Origin: Salirhabdus euzebyi
GTDB lineage: Bacteria > Bacillota > Bacilli > Bacillales > Alkalibacillaceae
DNA: 64,000 nucleotides
Assembly (NCBI RefSeq): GCF_014207435.1
Contig: NZ_JACHGH010000003.1
Span: 1-64,000 of the forward strand
Direction of reading: 5' to 3'
In this document: positions 1 to 6,042 of the stretch, one piece after another
How positions within the stretch are numbered: the first letter of the stretch is position 1
How the letters are laid out: each line of letters begins with the position of its first letter
The notes under the pieces: generated by a model
The model's input: the letters and a program-made list of their open reading frames with translations, nothing else
Database searches by the model: none
What the model was told of the DNA's origin: nothing
Translations under genes and position numbers: made by a program

Positions 1-84
1 TACGAATATAACCATAATCGATATCAATGGGGCTTAAATAAAATGACCCCGGAAGAATTCCGGGGCCATTTAATAGCCGTATAG
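1..84 (+). CDS. IS3-family (IS150-like) transposase OrfB, C-terminal fragment
   Basis: Frame 1 is open from the first base to a TAG at 82-84. It encodes the terminal 27 residues of a DDE integrase-type transposase. The ending (RYQWGLNKMTPEEFRGHLIA) is the characteristic tail of IS150-group OrfB proteins, where a QWxLxKMTPxxxRxHL motif is typical. The rest of the gene lies to the left of the window, so completeness and activity cannot be judged. Confidence 0.8.
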   Translation, partial: YEYNHNRYQWGLNKMTPEEFRGHLIAV

Positions 85-124
85 GCGCTTTTTTTAAACT
101 GTCCGTAAACGGGGTTACAGTTCA
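1..124 (+). mobile_element. Right end of an IS3-family insertion sequence
   Basis: The transposase tail is followed by about 40 bases containing a T-run and the sequence CTGTCCGTAAACGGGGTTACAG, ending in TTCA at 121-124. IS3-family elements end in CA and carry such a terminal inverted repeat just after orfB. The left inverted repeat and any target duplication are outside the window, so the boundary at 124 is an inference. Confidence 0.6.
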
Positions 125-283
125 ATCATCAGATGATGGTCTTTTATTTTTTGGGTGTTGGAATATTAAATTTGGGCAAACCGCTATTGATGGTATATAC
201 CTTAACACGAAAAAGGATTTAGTAAAGGTCCTGGTAAGATAAAAGTATTTGATTTAAATGGCAATGAAGCGAATGTACAATAA
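125..283 (+). pseudogene. Gene remnant abutting the IS end
   Basis: Directly beyond the IS end, one frame reads SSDDGLLFFGCWNIKFGQTA and then DGIYLNTKKD. The next frame continues with GFSKGPGKIKVFDLNGNEA and stops at 281-283. The two segments join sensibly if a base is restored near 218-222. This looks like the C-terminal part of a gene separated from its start by the insertion and then frameshifted. I do not recognise the family. Confidence 0.4.
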
Positions 284-307
284 GAGTGGAGAATAGGAGT
301 TGAGTAA

Positions 308-501
308 TTGAAAATTAACGAAGCAGGTAGAAGCAGGCAGGCTAGTTCATATATTATGCAGTCTTTTAAAATAATGTTATTAGGAATTCTGTCATGATTT
401 TGAGGCTATATTTGGAAGAAAACTCATATATTGTACCTGGCGATGGTGAATTTTTCATTATGGTTATAGGTGTGTTTAATAACTATTTTGGGATTTTTTA
501 A
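308..501 (+). pseudogene. Small frameshifted ORF with its own RBS
   Basis: A TTG at 308 lies behind AGGAG (296-300) and opens a 29-codon frame that stops at 395-397. From base 400 the +1 frame continues for 33 codons (LRLYLEENSYIVPGDGEFFI, then a hydrophobic stretch) to a TAA at 499-501. The combined product would be a roughly 62-residue protein of unknown function. A single frameshift near 395-400 explains the break, though chance cannot be excluded. Confidence 0.3.
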
Positions 502-606
502 AAAAGTTAAATCTGAGTAACTATTTTTTCCAAGAAATATGTTAAGGTTTTTATTGTGTGAATATTCTTTATTTTAATAAAACTGTCGTTAATTGGAGGG
601 ATGAAA

Positions 607-861
607 TTGAAAAGGTTAGATTTTTTAGGGGCTCTTTTTTTTATATCAGGCATACTATTATATGGGATTGTACATCTTGCCATAGCTAATTATGTTCCTA
701 ATATGGGGGGATGGAGCACCCCACCAGGTAAATTTGCTATTGCTCGTGATGACACCATGTTAAACGTGCCATACTTTTTAAGTATTATTCTTATTATAGT
801 TGGTTCCATTATTCTTTTTCTAAAAGAATTAAAAGCTTTTATCAACAAGTTTGACAACTAA
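607..861 (+). CDS. Small two-helix membrane protein, unknown function
   Basis: This 84-residue protein has two clear hydrophobic segments (about residues 5-25 and 55-75). They are separated by a polar loop containing the segment IANYVPNMGGWSTPP. It has no catalytic motif. An ATG at 601 sits immediately against the GGAGGG Shine-Dalgarno and would leave no spacer. The TTG at 607 leaves about seven bases and is the more likely start. The gene stands alone between decayed sequence on the left and a convergent DUF3231 gene. I know similar hypothetical proteins from Bacillus but no function for them. Confidence 0.6.
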   Translation: MKRLDFLGALFFISGILLYGIVHLAIANYVPNMGGWSTPPGKFAIARDDTMLNVPYFLSIILIIVGSIILFLKELKAFINKFDN

Positions 862-892
862 CATGGGCCTTAGTACATATATGATAAACATT

Positions 893-919
893 TGTAAAAA
901 GCACCGCATAATGCGGTGC
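893..919 (-). terminator. Terminator of the DUF3231 gene
   Basis: A perfect 8-bp stem GCACCGCA/TGCGGTGC with a TAA loop spans 901-919. On the minus strand it is followed by TTTTT (896-900), giving a rho-independent terminator about 140 bases past the stop of the leftward DUF3231 gene. Confidence 0.6.
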
Positions 920-1057
920 AATTAGAGAGAGTATTATATACGTGTATATGTGATGATTGCGCAACCTGTTAGCTTTATAGAATGTTTATCCTTGTTAATG
1001 AGTCTAAACAGAAGGGAATTGAAAATAACACTAGTTAACAATTGTATAGATACATCA

Positions 1058-1609
1058 TTATTGTTGCTTAGGCATACCGGGAGGATAGTAATAAGGTGGT
1101 ACTTTAGCCCATCCTCTTTCCCTCATTTTCTGTCTTAAAGAATTTCCAAACTTTATTTTTTCCATCATACAATGGGTAAACAATGCTCCCAGATCTGTTC
1201 TTATTGATTGACTAGCACCTGTTGCACAATGTATGACAGCTGTAACTGTCTTCATACTTAAACCATTCATAATCTCTTCGTCTGTAAGTTTTGCTCCTAA
1301 TGGTACTTGATTTGGTTCAGATTCGGGACGATCTTCGCTTGTATTCGCTAAAGGGATTCCCTCAGACACCATAAGCTTTTTGAAGCGTTTGACCTGTGTA
1401 TCGCACTGCTTCAAACTTTCATTTAAAAATTCTTTTACTTCATCATCACTTGTTGTGTTCAAACCAATTTGAATAAAGATTGTTGCCTCATCCATTAAAG
1501 TCAAAAACATCCAACAACTCATCACTTCTCCTACATGAAGTGGGTTTTTAGGTTCCGTATCTAAATTCATTTGTAAGTAATCCTTCATCGATTCGAATAT
1601 ATTTGTCAT
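1058..1609 (-). CDS. DUF3231 family protein
   Basis: This 183-residue helical protein belongs to the DUF3231 family of Bacillales. Family members form four-helix bundles and several are associated with spores. The pattern of N-terminal HVGEVMSCWMFLTLMDEA and later helices with the conserved segment SIRTDLGALF, ending in a Tyr/Pro-rich tail PPYYYPPGMP, fits a single-domain member; many relatives carry two copies. The start is the ATG at 1609, preceded by GGAGG and a seven-base spacer; the upstream ATG would include the RBS as coding sequence. The gene is monocistronic and transcribed leftward. Its molecular role is unknown. Confidence 0.75.
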   Translation of the reverse strand: MTNIFESMKDYLQMNLDTEPKNPLHVGEVMSCWMFLTLMDEATIFIQIGLNTTSDDEVKEFLNESLKQCDTQVKRFKKLMVSEGIPLANTSEDRPESEPNQVPLGAKLTDEEIMNGLSMKTVTAVIHCATGASQSIRTDLGALFTHCMMEKIKFGNSLRQKMRERGWAKVPPYYYPPGMPKQQ

Positions 1610-1784
1610 AATCAATCCTCCAAACACTATTTAACAGTTGTTTTTTCCAAATTTAAGGAAAAAATACATAAAAAGTTAGATAATAAAAGAAAGAGGTCAT
1701 ATAAACTCGACAAATTTTGCGTTTTCTATCTATACAGTTACCTGTCGATTATTGTATACTTAACCATATTCATACTTTCGTACT

Positions 1785-1873
1785 AGATAAAGGCAAACTT
1801 GCTGAAAAGTAAGGACGCAAAGCCATGGGTCTAAAGTCATGCTGACTAAGATTGCCAGGTTGCCAATGGAGTA
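1785..1873 (+). promoter_or_regulatory. Cyclic di-GMP-I (GEMM-I) riboswitch aptamer
   Basis: The hallmark GEMM-I elements occur in order: AAAGGCAAAC near 1789, GGACGCAAAGCC near 1813, then a GGGTC stem-loop and TAAGATTGCCAGGTTGCC ending near 1866. Two paired stems joined by the conserved GGCAAAC and GACGCAAAGCC strands are recognisable. The aptamer is followed at once by an intrinsic terminator and then by the NERD-domain gene, so it most likely gates that gene by transcription termination. Confidence 0.92.
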
Positions 1874-1878
1874 AGAGC

Positions 1879-1912
1879 TAACCTCATATTGGCTATGAGG
1901 TTTTTTGTTTTT
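1879..1912 (+). terminator. Expression-platform terminator of the c-di-GMP riboswitch
   Basis: The hairpin AACCTCATA-TTGGC-TATGAGGTT is followed by TTTTGTTTTTTT. It lies 15 bases after the aptamer and 60 bases before the NERD gene, the usual place for a riboswitch-controlled terminator. Whether c-di-GMP turns expression on or off cannot be told by eye. Confidence 0.8.
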
Positions 1913-1974
1913 TTAAATACAATGCAAGAACGATCGAAAGTAGAAAAGTTTATCGACTAGGGGGAGTAACACAT

Positions 1975-2682
1975 ATGGCTAACATTCATGAAGGAGAAAA
2001 TCAATTAAAAGCACAAGCAAACAAATCTTTAACTCTAGCAATTTTCTTTTTAGCATTTCCAGCTATTTATTTCTTAGTTTTTTCACAAGGTTTTCATTTT
2101 GACGGATTCTTTCATTTGGTACCGATATTACTTGGAGGAATTGGCGTTCATTTTTTACATAGATTTCAAGCGTTAAGATCTGGTATTAAAGGAGAATCTC
2201 GAACAGCTAATGTGTTAAGAGGGTTACCAGATGGATATGAAGTGTTTAGTTCTGTCAGCCTCTCGACAAAGGAAGGCACAGCTGAGTATGACCATATTAT
2301 TGCAGGAGAAAACGGTCTTTTCGTTGTAGAAGTAAAAAACCATAACGGTACGATTAAAGGTTCAGAGGAAGAACATTCGTGGACCCAACATAAAGTAGGA
2401 CAAAAGGGTGGACAGTATTCAAAACAAATGAGAAACCCTGTTAAGCAAGTGAGGAGGCAGGTATATATTTTGTCAAATCACTTGAAAGAAAATGGGGTAA
2501 ATGTATGGATTGAGGGTGTGGTGTTTTTCTCCAACCCGAAAACCAAAGTCCATGTTCGGACAGAAAAGACTCCCGTATTTCACTCGCCTGAACAACTGAG
2601 TCATTATTTGAATACGTATGTACCGAAACGAAAAGCAGACAACGTAGTCTTGGAAAAAGTGAAAAGCCTTTTATTGAAATAA
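1975..2682 (+). CDS. Membrane-anchored NERD-domain protein
   Basis: The 235-residue protein begins with two hydrophobic segments (about 19-37 and 45-62) followed by a cytoplasmic NERD (nuclease-related) domain from about residue 72. Recognisable NERD features are GIKGE (helix start), YDHII (acidic strand) and FVVEVKNHNG (the E-x-K core), as in PD-(D/E)xK-like nucleases. NERD proteins are presumed DNA-processing enzymes but few have been tested. GGGGGAG precedes the ATG. The gene is the only one behind the c-di-GMP-I riboswitch and terminator, so its expression probably follows second-messenger level. It ends at a bidirectional hairpin shared with the convergent FMN reductase gene. Confidence 0.85.
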   Translation: MANIHEGENQLKAQANKSLTLAIFFLAFPAIYFLVFSQGFHFDGFFHLVPILLGGIGVHFLHRFQALRSGIKGESRTANVLRGLPDGYEVFSSVSLSTKEGTAEYDHIIAGENGLFVVEVKNHNGTIKGSEEEHSWTQHKVGQKGGQYSKQMRNPVKQVRRQVYILSNHLKENGVNVWIEGVVFFSNPKTKVHVRTEKTPVFHSPEQLSHYLNTYVPKRKADNVVLEKVKSLLLK

Positions 2683-2684
2683 GG

Positions 2685-2729
2685 AATAGGTGCCTGGTGC
2701 TTTGGAGATTGTGTACCAGACACCTATTT
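2685..2729. terminator. Bidirectional terminator-like hairpin
   Basis: AATAGGTGCCTGGT and ACCAGACACCTATT form a 14-bp stem with one mismatch around a 16-base loop, placed between two convergent genes. The GGTGCCTGG core resembles a palindrome frequently seen between Bacillus genes. The sequence TTTATCATTT follows on the plus strand. Confidence 0.55.
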
Positions 2730-2737
2730 ATCATTTA

Positions 2738-3292
2738 CTATCTAATTGCCTTCAGCGCATTGCTCCAAGATATCACTTGGTTAAATAAGGAGTCAACAGC
2801 ATCTTTGTGGTGGTCTCCTGGTTTAAACTCACTAAAGTTTTCAAAATCAGTAAATAGAGAAAAACCGACTTGTGAACGAACATCCGCAAGCTGAAGTTCA
2901 GCTGCAATCATTCTTAAATTTTCAACAGCACGTGCTCCTCCCAAGCTACCATAGCCGACAAAACCACACGCTTTGTTATTCCACTCATTATATAAGTAAT
3001 CAATAGCGTTTTTTAGCGCTCCGCTTGTCGCATGATTGTATTCTGGAGTTACAAATATATATCCATCAAAACTTGCAATTTTTTCAGACCATTTTTTCGT
3101 GTGCTCATGTTGATATTGACCCATGGATGGAGGGACCGGTTCATCTAATAGTGGTAAATTATAATCTGCAATATCGACTAGTTCAAAGTCAGAATCAGTT
3201 CTATTTTGTGCCGCCTCGTAAATCCATTTTGCAACAGCCTCCCCATTGCGACCAGGGCGTGTACTACCTAGAATAATTCCTATTTTAATCAT
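2738..3292 (-). CDS. NADPH-dependent FMN reductase (flavodoxin fold)
   Basis: The 184-residue protein has the signature of the NADPH-dependent FMN reductase family. GIILGSTRPGRNGE near the N terminus forms the FMN phosphate loop. VTPEYNHATSGALKNAIDYL is the typical flavin-ring and dimerisation segment, and GYGSLGGARAVENLR follows. Such enzymes reduce FMN or quinones and azo compounds with NADPH in the cytoplasm. The ATG at 3292 follows GGAGGC with a six-base spacer. The gene is divergent from an Rrf2-type regulator, which is a plausible repressor of it; that link is inferred from position only. Confidence 0.88.
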   Translation of the reverse strand: MIKIGIILGSTRPGRNGEAVAKWIYEAAQNRTDSDFELVDIADYNLPLLDEPVPPSMGQYQHEHTKKWSEKIASFDGYIFVTPEYNHATSGALKNAIDYLYNEWNNKACGFVGYGSLGGARAVENLRMIAAELQLADVRSQVGFSLFTDFENFSEFKPGDHHKDAVDSLFNQVISWSNALKAIR

Positions 3293-3403
3293 TATTTTGC
3301 CTCCTAGCATTTATCTTCCTTACTATTCATTCCCTATATTTTTATTCTAAAACGATAGGAAAAAGCTTATTCTTTGACCCAGTAAGTCAAAAAACTTAAC
3401 TCT

Positions 3404-3432
3404 TGACACTATGTACTGTAACCATTACTATT
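3404..3432 (+). promoter_or_regulatory. SigA-type promoter of the Rrf2 gene
   Basis: TTGACA (3404-3409), a 17-base spacer and TACTAT (3427-3432) form a good vegetative promoter about 40 bases ahead of the Rrf2 start codon. Confidence 0.75.
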
Positions 3433-3438
3433 ACATTT

Positions 3439-3463
3439 AATATTAACGGACGCGTAATATTAG
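3439..3463 (+). promoter_or_regulatory. Candidate Rrf2 operator
   Basis: TAATATTA occurs twice with a nine-base centre (ACGGACGCG) immediately downstream of the -10 box and just ahead of the RBS. Symmetric placement over the transcription start suits autoregulation by the adjacent Rrf2 protein. The assignment is inferred from position. Confidence 0.4.
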
Positions 3464-3473
3464 GAGGAAAAAA

Positions 3474-3896
3474 ATGACTAGTGACTTTACACTTGCTGTA
3501 CACAGCTTAACTCTACTTTCACTACTACCTGATCGAATGTCAACTAGTGATGCGATAGCCGAAAGTGCTTGTGTTCATCCAGTTCGGATTAGAAGGGTGC
3601 TAAGTTTGTTAAGAAACAACGGTTTGATACAGACAAAAGAAGGAACTGGTGGTGGATTTATCTTTACAGCAGATCCTAAAGAAGTTACCTTGAGGGCTAT
3701 ATTTAAAATTACTTCTGAAGGTGCGATTCAACCAAAGTGTCCAAATCAAAATGATCAATGTGTTGTCGGTTCTAATATGAAAAATGTCTTATTTTCTATT
3801 TTTTCAGACGCTGAAAATCATTTAGGTCAATTTCTTCATCAGTACACGATTGAGGATGTTGCATCGTTAGTCCATATGAGACATGAAGCCCTTTAA
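3474..3896 (+). CDS. Rrf2-family transcriptional regulator
   Basis: This 140-residue winged-helix protein carries the Rrf2 core. Residues about 24-62 form the helix-turn-helix (AIAESACVHPVRIRRVLSLL), followed by a wing with GLIQTKEGTGGGF. Two cysteines at about 89 and 96 (KCPNQNDQC) sit where Rrf2 proteins often carry cysteine ligands or redox sensors. Only two cysteines lie there, besides one in the helix-turn-helix, so a classic three-Cys Fe-S site is not assured. It most resembles the YwnA/YwgB-like branch. A strong RBS, AGGAGG, precedes the ATG. It is divergent from the FMN reductase gene, a possible target. Confidence 0.85.
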   Translation: MTSDFTLAVHSLTLLSLLPDRMSTSDAIAESACVHPVRIRRVLSLLRNNGLIQTKEGTGGGFIFTADPKEVTLRAIFKITSEGAIQPKCPNQNDQCVVGSNMKNVLFSIFSDAENHLGQFLHQYTIEDVASLVHMRHEAL

Positions 3897-4008
3897 TTGA
3901 CGGGGATATATGATGGATGTTATACAAGACACTATATAAAAGAAATGAGTTTGCTACTTTGTCACATAAATGTAAAGAAAAAAATTACAGTTGAAAGGAG
4001 AGATTCCC

Positions 4009-4518
4009 GTGGGAGCAATTTCCTTGAAGCATAAAAGGATGAATGAAAAAAAGAAAGAGGAAAAGCTAAACACTTTTGGAAATAAAACAAAAATAGACCA
4101 AAATGAAATTATTTTTAGTCCAGAGAAAAAAATGAATGAAGCTTTCTATTTATTAGATGGCTTTATCGAGGTCATTAATCGAGAAACATGTGTGTCACGA
4201 CTTGTTGGTCCTGGAGAATTTTTTGGCGATCGATCTATTTTTGAATCAGATGTTATTTATGCGGAAGCATTAACACCTGTTCATCTGATTCGTATAGATG
4301 GGGAGAATTTTAACCGATTACTATATAGTGATGCAAACCTTGCAATGGATATTACAGCCAGTCTGTCGAAGCATCATTTATTTTTAACGAATAAACAAAA
4401 TGTCCTATCACAAGTAAAAGAACTTTTCTCACATATGAAAAAGAGGTATCCCATTAAGTTTTTATTAAAGAGTCAAAAGAAAAAAGGGAGAAATGGTTCT
4501 GTGTGTTGTAGTAACTAA
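4009..4518 (+). CDS. Cyclic nucleotide-binding (cupin-fold) domain protein without HTH
   Basis: The product is about 169 residues from the GTG at 4009, which follows AAAGGAG by nine bases; a TTG at 3991 would read through the RBS. The central part has the cNMP-binding beta-barrel: EAFYLLDGFIEV, then LVGPGEFFGDRSIF (the phosphate-binding cassette region) and LIRIDGENFNRLL. CRP/FNR relatives follow this with a helix-turn-helix, but here the C-terminal 50 residues are Lys-rich and end in VCCSN. It is therefore unlikely to bind DNA in the usual CRP way. It may be a degenerate regulator or an effector-binding module. It precedes an IDEAL-domain gene. Confidence 0.65.
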   Translation: MGAISLKHKRMNEKKKEEKLNTFGNKTKIDQNEIIFSPEKKMNEAFYLLDGFIEVINRETCVSRLVGPGEFFGDRSIFESDVIYAEALTPVHLIRIDGENFNRLLYSDANLAMDITASLSKHHLFLTNKQNVLSQVKELFSHMKKRYPIKFLLKSQKKKGRNGSVCCSN

Positions 4519-4569
4519 ACGGAGTTAACGAATGTAAATTCCTATCTGGTATAAAAGGTGGTGACGTTC

Positions 4570-4944
4570 ATGGAAAACATAAATCAAATTTTAAGAGAAG
4601 GCGATTGGGTAAAAGGCGTAGGTAAACACGGCGAACTCATACATGGATTTGTGGTGAAATTTGATATACACACTTCTAAGCTGACCATTAAAGTTGTTCA
4701 GAGTGACAATGAATTAATTATCGGGAAAGTAGTTCGGCTTGACCAAAGAGAAATTAAGAAAATCGAGCCTTTATGGAGTTATTCAGAGAAGGAGCTAGAA
4801 GCTTTAATTGATTTAGCACTATCTAGTAGGGACGAAGCTTGGTTTATTAAATTGACCGATCAATTAATGAAACAAAGAAGCAATGATCTGAATAGTAAAG
4901 GCAATCCAATGAAAAACAGTAGGTATCAAACAGCTAGAGAATAG
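4570..4944 (+). CDS. IDEAL-domain protein
   Basis: The 124-residue protein has an N-terminal beta-rich part (GDWVKGVGKHGELIHGFVVKF). Near residues 79-107 it has an IDEAL domain (LEALIDLALSSRDEAWFIKL), the short helical motif I-D-x-A-L common in Bacillales. IDEAL domains occur in several adaptor or chaperone-like proteins such as YpiB; the exact function here is unknown. The ATG at 4570 follows GGTGGTGA; in-frame GTGs at 4558 and 4561 overlap that RBS. It lies between a cNMP-binding protein and an NRDE protein, all on the same strand, possibly one transcript. Confidence 0.7.
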   Translation: MENINQILREGDWVKGVGKHGELIHGFVVKFDIHTSKLTIKVVQSDNELIIGKVVRLDQREIKKIEPLWSYSEKELEALIDLALSSRDEAWFIKLTDQLMKQRSNDLNSKGNPMKNSRYQTARE

Positions 4945-4974
4945 TTTCTTCTAGTTAGAATTAGAGGTGAAATC

Positions 4975-5739
4975 ATGTGTCTGATAAGCTTTGCGTATGG
5001 AATAGACTCAACTTATAAATTAATTGTTGGAGCAAATCGCGACGAATTTTTCACAAGACCGACAGCACCTGCTCATTATTGGGACGATGACAATAATATA
5101 TTGGCAGGAAGAGACTTAGAAAAAATGGGCACATGGATGGGGGTCTCAAAGCAAGGGCGTTTTGCTGCTCTAACGAACTATAGAGACCCAAATGAAAATT
5201 CAATAAACAAGCGTTCTCGTGGGGAATTGGTGAGTAACTTCCTAATGAGTGAAGAGGAGCCTTTACATTACGTACAAACAGTCCAGGAACATCATGATCA
5301 GTACCCGGGATTTAACCTTCTCGCCGGTGATATACATTCCTTATTTTATTACTCCAATAAGGAAAACAAAATCCGACTACTCGAGCCTGGTATTTATGGC
5401 CTTAGTAATCATTTATTAGATACTCCTTGGCCCAAAGTTGACAAAGGGAAAGAAGGATTAACAAATTGTTTAAATGACGGTATTAATAGTATCGAACGTT
5501 TTAAGAGCTGTGTCTTTTCAAGTTTACAAAACGCAGAGCCAGCTAAAGATGAAGTGTTACCGAAGACAGATATTGGATTAGAATGGGAAAGAAAACTTTC
5601 ACCTATGTTTATTCAAACCCCAGACTATGGGACAAGATCCTCTACAGTGTTATTGATGAATCAAGAAGAAGTTCATTTTGAAGAGCGAGTTTTTTCAAAA
5701 GAAGGCAATCATAATAACGTATTTACGTTCAAAATTTAG
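4975..5739 (+). CDS. NRDE (TANGO2-like) family protein
   Basis: A 254-residue protein starting MCLISFAY, with Cys2 in the position of an N-terminal nucleophile hydrolase cysteine. The family-defining motif ANRDEFFTRPT follows at about residues 20-30, then GRDLEKMGTWMGV and FAALTNYRDP. TANGO2-like proteins are linked in eukaryotes to Golgi organisation and haem handling. Bacterial members are uncharacterised, and an Ntn-type amide hydrolase activity is predicted but unproven. AGGTGA precedes the ATG. A terminator follows about 110 bases after the stop. Confidence 0.88.
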   Translation: MCLISFAYGIDSTYKLIVGANRDEFFTRPTAPAHYWDDDNNILAGRDLEKMGTWMGVSKQGRFAALTNYRDPNENSINKRSRGELVSNFLMSEEEPLHYVQTVQEHHDQYPGFNLLAGDIHSLFYYSNKENKIRLLEPGIYGLSNHLLDTPWPKVDKGKEGLTNCLNDGINSIERFKSCVFSSLQNAEPAKDEVLPKTDIGLEWERKLSPMFIQTPDYGTRSSTVLLMNQEEVHFEERVFSKEGNHNNVFTFKI

Positions 5740-5850
5740 TTAGATTCTTAATAGGTCGTAGAGAAAGATATAAATAAACTGTAAGATCAATAGCATTTTA
5801 TATACATCAAATGGTCTTCTAAATCCTCACTAATTAATAAATAATATAGG

Positions 5851-5885
5851 AAAGCTGCTGGAAAAAATTCAGTAGCTTTTTTTTC
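5851..5885 (+). terminator. Rho-independent terminator after the NRDE gene
   Basis: AAAGCTGCTG and CAGTAGCTTT pair across a nine-base loop and are followed by eight or more Ts. It ends the cNMP/IDEAL/NRDE run. Confidence 0.85.
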
Positions 5886-5957
5886 ATTAACAAGATTATA
5901 TCTTTGAGAAAAAGGACGAAAGATGTCGATGTTGTGTTAGGGTAACTGGAAGTTTCA

Positions 5958-5966
5958 TGGTATAAT
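5958..5966 (+). promoter_or_regulatory. Extended -10 promoter of the diguanylate cyclase gene
   Basis: TGGTATAAT is an extended -10 element 77 bases before the chosen ATG. No convincing -35 box is seen, which is usual for TGn-TATAAT promoters. Confidence 0.5.
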
Positions 5967-6042
5967 TTATTATATTTTTACTAATTGTGGAAATATACTG
6001 AAAATGCTAGCTACCGTAACAGGTCAACACAGGGGTGATACA

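Noticed and set aside
42-70. Inverted repeat CCCCGGAA/TTCCGGGG resembling a terminator
   Set aside because: It lies in the last codons of the transposase and has no T-run; it is better explained as coding sequence with a chance palindrome.
950-1138. 62-codon plus-strand ORF
   Set aside because: No RBS, and it overlaps the clear DUF3231 gene on the opposite strand.
3991-4518. The cNMP-binding protein as the Fnr that acts on the Fnr box at 23008
   Set aside because: It lacks a helix-turn-helix and the Cys cluster of Fnr, so it cannot be that regulator.
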